In this document: in pieces, positions 34,365-42,164 of the stretch | Layout of the letters: the number at the start of each line of letters is the position of its first letter | How positions within the stretch are numbered: the first letter of the stretch is position 1 | From: Oscillospiraceae bacterium | GTDB taxonomy: Bacteria; Bacillota; Clostridia; Oscillospirales; Ruminococcaceae | DNA: 51,903 nt | Direction of reading: 5' to 3' | NCBI GenBank assembly: GCA_017532085.1 | Contig: JAFXJT010000028.1 | Coordinates: forward strand, 1 to 51,903 | The notes under the pieces: model-generated | Databases searched by the model: none | What the model saw: only the letters and a program-made list of their open reading frames with translations | Told to the model about the DNA's origin: nothing | Position numbers and translations under genes: made by a program

Positions 34365-35141
34365 TCATCTGTCATGAGATTCCCGCAGAAAAATCCGTGA
34401 AATTGCCGTCGCTTTTCCCGTTGTCCGATCCACCGAAATACAAGCTCCGTTCAGGATACAAGGGCCATCTGCCTCGGTAAAGGTCACGGGGCGATGAAAG
34501 CGCTGCTTGTCCACTGCCTGCGCCGGCACAATGCCCAGCACAGAATCCGCAGGGCCTGTCATTCCCAAATCCGAAAGATATGCCGTTGCGCCTTTGAGAC
34601 ATTCCTCATCGGCAGTTTGCACATGGGTATGGGTTCCGACAACAGCCGAGACTCTGCCTGCAAGATAATATCCCAGTGCACGTTTTTCCGCCGTCGCCTC
34701 TGCATGAAAATCCACGAAAATCAATGGGGTATCTATGGTTTTCAGAAGGGCATCGGCAATCGAAAACGGATTATCCAACGGCTCCATAAAGGCAGTTCCC
34801 ATCAGATTGAGTACGGCAATCTGCACTCGCCCAAGATCCACTATGGTCAGTCCGCTGCCGGGAGCGCCCTCGGGATAATTGGCAGGACGCAAAATCCTCG
34901 GATGATCAAACACCTGATCACAGCGGCGGCGGAAACAATGGTTGCCTGTGGTAATCACATCGGCACCGGCTTCCAGCAGCGCATTGGCAGACTGCGGTGT
35001 AATGCCGTTGCCCTTTGCAGAGTTTTCACCGTTTACAATCACAAGCTCTGCTTGATATTGTTGCTTTAACTGCGGACAATAGCGGCGAAAACAGGCACAG
35101 CCCGCTTCTCCCACCACATCCCCGATCATCAGAACATTCAA
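34365..35141 (-). CDS. ymdB: YmdB-type metallophosphoesterase
   Basis: A protein of 258 residues of the YmdB/TIGR00282 family. Metal ligands are visible: GDVVGE at the start, NGENSAKGNGI, GNHCF, DFHAEATAEK and GTHTHVQTAD. YmdB of Bacillus hydrolyses 2',3'-cyclic nucleotides and affects the choice between motility and biofilm. The start is TTG at 35141 with CGGAGG 6 bases upstream; this gives the family's usual opening. The gene is 29 bases from the small repeat protein gene and probably in one operon with it and the recombinase. Confidence 0.9.
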   Translation of the reverse strand: MNVLMIGDVVGEAGCACFRRYCPQLKQQYQAELVIVNGENSAKGNGITPQSANALLEAGADVITTGNHCFRRRCDQVFDHPRILRPANYPEGAPGSGLTIVDLGRVQIAVLNLMGTAFMEPLDNPFSIADALLKTIDTPLIFVDFHAEATAEKRALGYYLAGRVSAVVGTHTHVQTADEECLKGATAYLSDLGMTGPADSVLGIVPAQAVDKQRFHRPVTFTEADGPCILNGACISVDRTTGKATAISRIFLRESHDR

Positions 35142-35170
35142 AAGAGACCTCCGAACATACAATCAACCCA

Positions 35171-35581
35171 TTACGATACCGGTGCCAGGAAGACGGGCAT
35201 CGTGGTTGTGGTTTCTGTGGTAGTGCCGGACGGATTGCGTCCTGCAGTGCTGCCGACGGCATTGCCGTTTTCATCCGTAGCAGGTGCCTGGGTTACAAAA
35301 TTGCCGTTTTCATCCGTAGCAGGAGCAGTTGTCACAAAATTACCGTTTTCATCGGTTTGCAATGCGGTTGTGGTAGCGGTTGCAGCATCCTGTTCTCTCA
35401 GAAAATCCCAGAAATTTGTGGTTGTTGTGATTCCCTCCTGCGGCGACATCACCGTAGGCGTGGTTTCCGAGGGATCTGTCTGGAGATCGGTATCCTCTTT
35501 TTTCGCCAGTCTGCCAAAGAAAATCAATGCACAGACCAGAATGCAGCTCAGTATAATTGTCAACGTATGCTTTTGTTCCAT
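35171..35581 (-). CDS. Small membrane-anchored Thr-rich repeat protein
   Basis: A protein of 136 residues. A short N-terminal tail and one membrane helix (about 5-24) are followed by a low-complexity outer part. It contains nearly three copies of a 13-residue unit built on TDENGNFVT-APA, mirrored by 39-base DNA repeats at about 35255-35365, and a closing run of Thr. No family is recognised. The plan resembles the larger surface protein at 30100-31089. GGGAGGA supports the start at 35581. Confidence 0.72.
   Translation of the reverse strand: MEQKHTLTIILSCILVCALIFFGRLAKKEDTDLQTDPSETTPTVMSPQEGITTTTNFWDFLREQDAATATTTALQTDENGNFVTTAPATDENGNFVTQAPATDENGNAVGSTAGRNPSGTTTETTTTMPVFLAPVS
35255..35365. 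repeat. 39-base tandem repeat inside the small surface protein gene
   Basis: Almost three copies of a unit with the core GCCGTTTTCATCCGTAGC on the plus strand. The third copy is less well kept. Copy number could vary between strains. Confidence 0.75.
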
Positions 35582-35649
35582 AGCGTCCTCCCGTATATTG
35601 CAGGTTGGTTTTCCGATACTTTCCATTATAAGCGCTGACAGGATCTTTG

Positions 35650-36651
35650 TCAATCCTTCTTTTTTGAATCCTCGCTGCTGCGGCGTTCTCCTGCCAGCGG
35701 ATTGCTGTCAATGGCATTCTGCCGCTGCTCGCTGGCAAGATGCGTATAGATCTCGGTGGTGGCAATGGATTGATGTCCCAAAATATCCCGCAGAGTCAAG
35801 GTATCCACATTGCCGTGCTGATACATCAAAGTGGCAGCAGTATGCCGCAGCTTATGGGTAGACAGTCCCTTGCCGGAAAGACCCGCTGCCTGCAGGGCAT
35901 TTTCCACGATCTGCTGGACTCTGCGGCGGCTGATGCGCCGATGATTCCGGCTTAAAAACAACGCCTTTGGCTCCTGCGGCGGATTTTTTCGAGATTGCAG
36001 ATATTCGTGCAGCGCTGCAAGGCAGGCATCATTGAGATAGACAATACGCTCTTTGTTGCCCTTTCCCAGCACACGGATCTGACGGCTGTAGAAATCCACA
36101 TCGGCAACATTCATCCCCACCAGCTCGCTGAGTCGAAAGCCGCAGTTGAGAAACAGCGTAATGATACAATAATCACGCAGATCATCGGAAGATTCAATAT
36201 GCTCCAGCAGCCGCTGACTCTCTGACAGCGTCAGATAATGGGGCAGTGTTTTTCGTACCGTCGGCAGCTCCAGATTCTGACAGGGATCCTGTTCCAGCAT
36301 CCCCTTTGTCTTGGTCAGATAGCGGAACAGACTGCGTACCGCACACATTCTTCGTGCCACCGAACGGGGTGTATTCCCTCGTTCATCCCGCAGATAGCGG
36401 ATATAGTCATATAGCTCCGCAACCGATACCCTGCGCAGAGCCGCAATTTCCATCTGCCGAAGCGCAATGGTTTCCAGCTGCGTCATAGGCAAGCCGCTTT
36501 GGGTCACCATCAGCCAGCGAAGAAACAGTGTCAGATCCTGATAATACTCCTTGACGGTTCGGGGCGAGCGTCCCCGGATCACATCAAGATAGGTCAGATA
36601 ATCATTCAAAAACATCGGGTTTTCTTCACGATGCAGCGCAAGCATAACCAA
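35650..36651 (-). CDS. xerC: Tyrosine recombinase, XerC/XerD type
   Basis: A protein of 333 residues. A SAM-like N-terminal core-binding domain is followed by the catalytic domain, with Arg173 (GFRLSEL), Lys in GKGNKER, His266 and Arg269 (HKLRH), His293 (GHQSI) and Tyr302. All catalytic residues are intact. Xer enzymes resolve chromosome dimers at dif; no dif site or mobile-element border is seen here, so a chromosomal role is likelier than an integrase role. A TTG at 36651 has AAGGAG at good spacing; an ATG two codons in is the alternative. Confidence 0.88.
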   Translation of the reverse strand: MVMLALHREENPMFLNDYLTYLDVIRGRSPRTVKEYYQDLTLFLRWLMVTQSGLPMTQLETIALRQMEIAALRRVSVAELYDYIRYLRDERGNTPRSVARRMCAVRSLFRYLTKTKGMLEQDPCQNLELPTVRKTLPHYLTLSESQRLLEHIESSDDLRDYCIITLFLNCGFRLSELVGMNVADVDFYSRQIRVLGKGNKERIVYLNDACLAALHEYLQSRKNPPQEPKALFLSRNHRRISRRRVQQIVENALQAAGLSGKGLSTHKLRHTAATLMYQHGNVDTLTLRDILGHQSIATTEIYTHLASEQRQNAIDSNPLAGERRSSEDSKKKD

Positions 36652-36702
36652 ATCACAGCTCCTTTCCGCTCAAATCAAGAGGCAGTTGCGGTATCTGCTC
36701 TT

Positions 36703-36731
36703 ATTATAACGGATTTTCCAAGGATTTGCAA
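36703..36731 (-). promoter_or_regulatory. Promoter of the xerC run
   Basis: On the minus strand TTGCAA (36731-36726) and TATAAT (36708-36703) have a 17-base spacer. Confidence 0.7.
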
Positions 36732-36878
36732 GAGGATCCAAAGGAAAATCTTGGTGCATCGCAGAATCCTCTTTCCCGGATCATCCCAATCGAAGCCCAA
36801 AATATCCGTGTATTTCCATAGGCATTTTTCTGCTGAAGTCCTTGTTTTTGTGTTATAATACAAAAGAAATCCCTTCGC

Positions 36879-36907
36879 TTGCATTTTTTGTCGGATTTTG
36901 GTATACT
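36879..36907 (+). promoter_or_regulatory. Promoter of the M42 peptidase operon
   Basis: TTGCAT at 36879-36884 and TATACT at 36902-36907 have a 17-base spacer. A second TATAAT near 36853 has no good minus-35. Confidence 0.65.
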
Positions 36908-36956
36908 ATATTCTGTATTGTTATGAATTCTTTACCGGAAAGGTGTGTGCCTTGAT

Positions 36957-37997
36957 ATGAAGCAATGGAGCACCCGTATTGCTGCTTTGGCGGATCTGCG
37001 AGCCGTTTCGGGCAGAGAAGCCGCTGCCGCAAAAGCCATTTGCCATCAGCTGCAAACACAATTGCCCGAAGCCGAAACACAGTGCAAGGATGGCTCTGTC
37101 ATTCTCAGGCTTGCTGCAGCAGAGCACAAACCGCATCTGATGCTGTGTGCCCATCTGGATCAAGTGGGATTTTTTGTCACGGATCTCACCGAGGACGGCT
37201 TTCTGCGGATCGGTCAGGTGGGTGGAATTGATCGTCGTCTGCTTCTGGGACAGCCTGTTGTGATATATGGCGCCGAGCCTTTGTTCGGCGTGATCTCCAT
37301 CTTGCCGCCCCATCTTCTGAAAGGCGAACAGGCTGTTCCTTCCGAAGAACAGCTTTGTGTGGATATCGGTTATGGCTCCGCTGCGGAGCTGAAGGATCTG
37401 GTGCGGCGCGGAGATACCGTCTGTTTTGCTGCCGCCTGCAAGCCGCTGCAAAACAATCGTCTTACCGGCTCTGCACTGGATGATCGCTGCGGTGTGGCGG
37501 CGGTGCTTGCCGCTGCCGAGCAAATTGCTGCAGTCCCCGAATCCGAACGCCCCTATCGGGTTTCCGTTGTGCTCAGTGCCCAGGAAGAACGCGGAAGCCG
37601 GGGTGCAAAGCTTGCGGCATTGTCGTTGTGTCCCGATATCGCCATCGCTGTGGATGTCACCTTTGCCATGTCTCCCGGCGAAACGCCTCATGGCTGCATG
37701 ACACTGGGCAACGGTCCTGCCATCGGGATTTCCTCGGTGCTGGATGAGTCACTCTCGCAGGCTTTGATCAATACGGCAAAACAGCATGCCATCCCCTATC
37801 AACTTGAAATTATGCCCGATGGTACCGGCACCGATGCCGATTGGCTGGCGCTTGCACCGGGCGGTGCTGCCGCTGCAACGGTATCCATCCCGCTGCAATA
37901 TATGCATACGCCTGTGGAGGTTCTGGATTGCAGCGATGTGGCGCAGACTGCGGCACTGCTCTCTGCCTTTGCACTCGGAAAGGAGACAAAGGAATGA
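36957..37997 (+). CDS. M42 family metallopeptidase, first copy
   Basis: A protein of 346 residues. The two-metal ligands of M42 aminopeptidases are present: His66 in CAHLDQVGF, Asp in ALDDRCG, Glu-Glu in SAQEERGSRGA, Asp in AVDVTFAMSPG and His in QYMHTPVEV. Such enzymes trim N-terminal residues from peptides in the cytosol as large self-compartmentalised assemblies. The start at 36957 is preferred; a GTG at 36945 would sit directly on the ribosome site. The stop overlaps the next start by four bases. Confidence 0.88.
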   Translation: MKQWSTRIAALADLRAVSGREAAAAKAICHQLQTQLPEAETQCKDGSVILRLAAAEHKPHLMLCAHLDQVGFFVTDLTEDGFLRIGQVGGIDRRLLLGQPVVIYGAEPLFGVISILPPHLLKGEQAVPSEEQLCVDIGYGSAAELKDLVRRGDTVCFAAACKPLQNNRLTGSALDDRCGVAAVLAAAEQIAAVPESERPYRVSVVLSAQEERGSRGAKLAALSLCPDIAIAVDVTFAMSPGETPHGCMTLGNGPAIGISSVLDESLSQALINTAKQHAIPYQLEIMPDGTGTDADWLALAPGGAAAATVSIPLQYMHTPVEVLDCSDVAQTAALLSAFALGKETKE

Positions 37998-39025
37998 ATT
38001 GGAATGAACTGCAGACACTTTGTCTGTTAAACGGTACCTCCGGACGAGAATCGGCAGTGCGCAACTATCTTCTGGATGCCATTGCTGCTATGCATTTGCC
38101 TGCCGATGCGGTCTGCGTCGATGGACTGGGCAATGTCATCGTGCGAAAAAAAGGACTTTGCTCCTCGGTTCCGACTATCATGCTTTGTGCGCATATGGAT
38201 GAAGTGGCTCTGATGGTCACGGAAATCTGCGCAGATGGCTCTCTGCGCTTTGGTGCCGTGGGCGGTGTGGATGCCGCTGCGGTCATCGGCAGACAGGTGC
38301 TGGTGGGAAAACAGGGCATCCCCGGTGTGATCGGAAGCTGTCCGGTGCACCGACTTTCTCCCGATGCCAGAAAACAGCCTGCCCAAATGAGTGCTCTCTA
38401 TGTGGATATCGGTGCCAAGGATCGTGAGGATGCACTGGCTCTGACTGCACCGGGCGATGTGATCAGCTTTGCGCCGGTTTATCAAGAATTCGGCAATGGA
38501 AAAATCGCTGCCAAGGCGCTGGATGACCGCTTTGGCTGTGCACTGCTGCTTTCTCTGCTGCGCAAGGAGCTGCCCTGCGATGTAACCGTGGTCTTTTCGG
38601 TACAGGAGGAAGTGGGTCTGCGCGGTGCGGCGGTGGCTGCCAATGCCATTCAGCCCGCCATCGGTTTGATTCTCGAAACCACAACGGCTGCGGATTTGCC
38701 CGGCAGCGAGAATCCCGTTTGCCGCTTAGGCGGCGGTGCGGTGATCTCCTTTATGGACGGCAGAACGGTATATGATGCCGATCTGTATCAAATGGCAGCG
38801 GCAATCTGTGACCGTGAACAAATCCCGTGGCAGACCAAAACCAAAATCGCCGGCGGCAATGATGCAGGTGCCATCCAAAACAGCGGTGCCAGAGTGTTGG
38901 CTGTCAGCATTCCCTGCCGCTATCTGCATTCGCCCTTATGCGTCATGCAGCATTCAGACGGCGTTGCCTGTGAACAGCTGATTGATCATCTGCTGGCAGC
39001 GCTTGCCAAGGAGTACGGCACATGA
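37994..39025 (+). CDS. M42 family metallopeptidase, second copy
   Basis: A protein of 343 residues and a paralogue of the preceding one. The ligands are kept: CAHMDEVAL, ALDDRFGC, SVQEEVGLRGA and the variant LETTTAADLPG seen in many M42 enzymes, then YLHSP. The sequence differs enough that the two may form a mixed assembly or have different specificity. The ATG overlaps the previous TGA, and its own TGA overlaps the next ATG, so three genes are translationally coupled. Confidence 0.88.
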   Translation: MNWNELQTLCLLNGTSGRESAVRNYLLDAIAAMHLPADAVCVDGLGNVIVRKKGLCSSVPTIMLCAHMDEVALMVTEICADGSLRFGAVGGVDAAAVIGRQVLVGKQGIPGVIGSCPVHRLSPDARKQPAQMSALYVDIGAKDREDALALTAPGDVISFAPVYQEFGNGKIAAKALDDRFGCALLLSLLRKELPCDVTVVFSVQEEVGLRGAAVAANAIQPAIGLILETTTAADLPGSENPVCRLGGGAVISFMDGRTVYDADLYQMAAAICDREQIPWQTKTKIAGGNDAGAIQNSGARVLAVSIPCRYLHSPLCVMQHSDGVACEQLIDHLLAALAKEYGT

Positions 39026-39822
39026 TCGGGCTGGTACAAGATCCCGCCCGGCTCCCGCAGGAAACCCTGGCAGTCTGCCATTACGGCAGAAAGCTGCTGA
39101 CCTGTCTGCTGGCATATGGGACACACTATGATTTCTGTTCATTCTATCAACTGGAGCATCACGGAAACAATGCATGGCTGATGCTGCAGAACAGTACGCT
39201 CATGATGAGCGCACAAGACGATTTTTCCACGCATCCCGCAGCCGCCGAAGAGCTTGCCGTATTTGTGCAGATGCATAAGCCCTTTCGGGTTGAAGGCTGC
39301 CAGAGCCTGATCAACGGACTCTCTCTCGATGGCTACCGAAAAATCCGGCGTACCGTATTCCGGCTGGTGGCAGATGCACCCTCTGCACAATTTGATCCCC
39401 AAAAGGTGAATCTGACCCCGAAACTTGATGATGTATATGACATTCTCACCGAAGGCTTTCCCAATCTGACCGAGCACGGACTGTGGCTTACCGATACCTC
39501 CCATATGGTTCGCCGTGGGCTCAGACGCTGCTTTACATACGATCAGACCACGGCAGCAACGGCAGTCTATGACTACCAAAACCATGTGCTGATCGGACAG
39601 GTGGCAACCAGAGCCTCTTCCAGAGGAAAAGGCTATGCCAGAGATTTTCTCCGCTATCTTGCCGGCATGCTGCAAGCCGAGGGGAAAGAGGCGATTCTCT
39701 ATGCGCTGGATCTGCGTGCAAGCTTCTACCGTGAAATCGGGTTTACACAGCTCGCCGAGGAATGGGTATGGGAACGCCTTGAGAATGCAGAACCCGATGC
39801 CATCAAAAAGGAGGCTTTGTGA
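39022..39822 (+). CDS. GNAT family N-acetyltransferase
   Basis: A protein of 266 residues. The C-terminal half carries the acetyl-CoA binding pattern of GNAT enzymes: QVATRASSRGKGYARDFLRYLA followed by ILYALDLRASFYREIGF. The N-terminal 130 residues are not recognised. The substrate is unknown; the position between peptidases and a sulfur amino-acid enzyme suggests an amino-acid or peptide target. It starts within the stop codon of the second M42 gene. Confidence 0.8.
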   Translation: MIGLVQDPARLPQETLAVCHYGRKLLTCLLAYGTHYDFCSFYQLEHHGNNAWLMLQNSTLMMSAQDDFSTHPAAAEELAVFVQMHKPFRVEGCQSLINGLSLDGYRKIRRTVFRLVADAPSAQFDPQKVNLTPKLDDVYDILTEGFPNLTEHGLWLTDTSHMVRRGLRRCFTYDQTTAATAVYDYQNHVLIGQVATRASSRGKGYARDFLRYLAGMLQAEGKEAILYALDLRASFYREIGFTQLAEEWVWERLENAEPDAIKKEAL

Positions 39823-39825
39823 TTC

Positions 39826-41094
39826 ATGAGCAAACAAAATGAATTTGATCCCCGCTTGCAGGCCGCTGCCAGAGAGGCTCAGATGGCTGCACAGCATCGC
39901 TTTGCGGAAATCGAAGAGATCGCTGAATATAATGCCGCAAAGGTATTGCGGGCGTTTCAGAAGCATCGTGTCAGCGCTGCCTGCTTCGCCGGTGCCAACG
40001 GCTATGGCTATGATGATGTGGGCAGAGATCGGCTGGATGCCGTCTATGCATCGGTATTCGGTGCCGAAGATGCCCTTGTCAGACATCATTTCGTATCGGG
40101 TACCCATGCGCTTTCTACGGCACTGTTTGGTGTGCTGCGTACCGGAGACCATATGGTCAGTGTCACCGGTGCACCCTATGATACCTTGGAAGAAGTCATC
40201 GGCCTGCGCGGCGGGCAGGGAAACGGCTCACTGCGTGATTACGGCATCACTTACAGCCAATGCGATCTGACATCCGACGGCGGCATGGATTACGATGCCA
40301 TTCCCGATGCCATACAAAATGCAAAGGTCGTATATCTTCAGCGCTCCAGAGGCTATTCCCTTCGTCCGGCACTGACCGTTGCCGAGATCGGCAAGGTGGT
40401 GCAGATCGTGCGCAATACCAATCCCGATGCCATCATTATGGTTGATAACTGCTATGGCGAATTTGTGGAAAAATCAGAGCCTACCGATGTGGGCGCCGAT
40501 CTCATCATCGGCTCGCTGATCAAGAATCCCGGCGGCGGCATTGCACAGACCGGCGGCTATATCGCCGGCAAAAAGCATCTGGTGGAGCTTTGTGCCTATC
40601 GGCTCACCTGTGTGGGCATGGGAAAAGAAGTCGGATGCTCTCTGACCCAATGCCGTGAGATGTATCTGGGCTTGTTTATGGCACCCGAAGTCGTGGCGGC
40701 TGCACGAAAAACCGGTGTCTTTGCCGCAACACTGTTTACAAAGCTTGGATTTTCCTGTCTGCCTCCTGCCGATGCCGTGGCAGGTGATATCATTACCGTG
40801 CTGCAGCTCGGCTCACCCGAAGCACTGACCGCCTTCTGCTGCGGTATCCAGGCCGGCTCTCCTGTGGATGCTTATGTAGCACCCGAAGCATGGGATATGC
40901 CCGGCTATGACAGTCAGGTGATTATGGCAGCAGGTACCTTTACCGGCGGCGCTTCCATCGAGCTTTCTGCCGATGCGCCGATTCGTCCGCCCTATGCAGC
41001 CTATTTGCAAGGCGGTCTGACATATCCAACCGGAAAATATGGCGTGATGACTGCTGCCCAGCGGATGCTCGAAGCTCAGCTGCTCTCTCTGTAA
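39826..41094 (+). CDS. Methionine gamma-lyase-like PLP enzyme
   Basis: A protein of 422 residues of the family often annotated as aluminium resistance protein or methionine-gamma-lyase-like. The PLP lysine is in IIGSLIKNPGGGI. Other family stretches are VRHHFVSGTHALSTALFG, MVDNCYGEF and the closing FTGGASIELSADAPIRPPYAAYLQGGLTY. The family belongs to fold type I and probably splits C-S or C-C bonds in sulfur amino acids. AAGGAGG overlaps the end of the acetyltransferase gene, so it is in the same operon. Confidence 0.9.
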   Translation: MSKQNEFDPRLQAAAREAQMAAQHRFAEIEEIAEYNAAKVLRAFQKHRVSAACFAGANGYGYDDVGRDRLDAVYASVFGAEDALVRHHFVSGTHALSTALFGVLRTGDHMVSVTGAPYDTLEEVIGLRGGQGNGSLRDYGITYSQCDLTSDGGMDYDAIPDAIQNAKVVYLQRSRGYSLRPALTVAEIGKVVQIVRNTNPDAIIMVDNCYGEFVEKSEPTDVGADLIIGSLIKNPGGGIAQTGGYIAGKKHLVELCAYRLTCVGMGKEVGCSLTQCREMYLGLFMAPEVVAAARKTGVFAATLFTKLGFSCLPPADAVAGDIITVLQLGSPEALTAFCCGIQAGSPVDAYVAPEAWDMPGYDSQVIMAAGTFTGGASIELSADAPIRPPYAAYLQGGLTYPTGKYGVMTAAQRMLEAQLLSL

Positions 41095-41141
41095 CCCTCA
41101 GAACCAAATCAAACATGATAAGAAAAAGGATGGGATAAACA

Positions 41142-41954
41142 ATGGCTGATCAACGTACTTTTGAAGAACGTGAAATGGATGCTTTCTTTCACGGCGAAAT
41201 CTCTTTGGATGCCGATCGGCATGATCACAAGGACAATGCAGATGCTGCCGTGCCGGTCAAGCATGGACTCAAAAACCGTAAGCCCAGCGGAAAACGCAAT
41301 CGCCGTGCCATTGCTGCCCGCAGAGTATTGGCAGCACTGTGCGGTGTTGTGGCAATCGGTCTTGTGATCGGTATTACCGTTTATATCAGCAGCCGCCGCA
41401 ACAATGGCGCCAAGCATGCAGAAAAGCTCTCGCTTTCTCTGGGCGCTTCGGTCATGGATGCACAGCAGAATGCAAAAATCAATCTGGTATCGGAATCCAA
41501 ATACAGCATCCTGAATCCGATGCTCCAGCCCATCGGCGGTGTGCTGGAAAGCAAGAAAACCATCGAGGTGCAGGGCATCCATCTGCCGCAATGGCTCATT
41601 CTCTGTGATGTGACAGAGGGTCTGCTCACCGAGGTCACCTATTTTAACTACACCGTCCTGAAAGAGCAATCCTATGGCACCGAGCGCAAATCCTATCTGG
41701 AGCCTTCCGCTGCGGCATTGGGCAGTACCGTGGAGCAGACCGAATCCCTGCTGGGTCTTTCCCCCTATGCTGTCAGCTATCACGGCGATCGCACCGAAAC
41801 CCGTGAATATCGCTATTGCTATGAGGACGCCGAGACCGAAAATCTTACCGCCTATATCATTACCGCAAAGTGGAATGCAGAGGGCGGTCTGACGGAAATC
41901 TCTGACGTTCGAGTGGATATTCTGTCGGGAATCCTCGGGAACTCTGCGCTCTGA
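41142..41954 (+). CDS. Single-pass membrane protein of unknown function
   Basis: A protein of 270 residues. A charged cytosolic segment (1-61, ending in a run of Lys and Arg) precedes one membrane helix (62-83). The outer domain (about 95-265) is mixed alpha/beta with no family that I recognise. It follows the lyase gene after 47 bases and may be read from the same promoter. A hairpin ends it before the pseudokinase promoter. Confidence 0.65.
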   Translation: MADQRTFEEREMDAFFHGEISLDADRHDHKDNADAAVPVKHGLKNRKPSGKRNRRAIAARRVLAALCGVVAIGLVIGITVYISSRRNNGAKHAEKLSLSLGASVMDAQQNAKINLVSESKYSILNPMLQPIGGVLESKKTIEVQGIHLPQWLILCDVTEGLLTEVTYFNYTVLKEQSYGTERKSYLEPSAAALGSTVEQTESLLGLSPYAVSYHGDRTETREYRYCYEDAETENLTAYIITAKWNAEGGLTEISDVRVDILSGILGNSAL

Positions 41955-41985
41955 ACCGACAGTTTGCCGGAATGGTTTCAGCGCT

Positions 41986-42018
41986 GTAACCGAAGGATTA
42001 CAATTCGGTTACAATTTT
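41986..42018 (+). terminator. Possible terminator before the pseudokinase gene
   Basis: GTAACCGAA and TTCGGTTAC pair exactly over 9 bp, followed by AATTTTG. The T-run is short, so read-through is possible. Confidence 0.5.
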
Positions 42019-42039
42019 GAGCGAAAACGGCCGAAATCA

Positions 42040-42068
42040 TTGACAGTAAATGGTTTTCCTGCTACAAT
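42040..42068 (+). promoter_or_regulatory. Promoter of the pseudokinase gene
   Basis: TTGACA at 42040-42045 and TACAAT at 42063-42068 have a 17-base spacer. Confidence 0.82.
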
Positions 42069-42164
42069 GAGTAGGAACTGATGCAAAATTACAATGGCGA
42101 ATCTATTGTGACGAAAGGCTTTTGCCTGCGTCATTTGTGCTGCGATACGATAAAGGAGTTTGTT

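Larger units (their letters stand above)
36652..36956. other. Divergent promoter region between xerC and the M42 operon
   Basis: The 305 bases hold one promoter for each direction and otherwise AT-rich sequence. No gene or stable hairpin stands out. Confidence 0.6.

Noticed and set aside
35650..36651. Xer gene as integrase of a mobile element
   Set aside because: No attachment-site repeats, excisionase or cargo genes are visible, and the length and motifs fit a chromosomal XerC/D enzyme.
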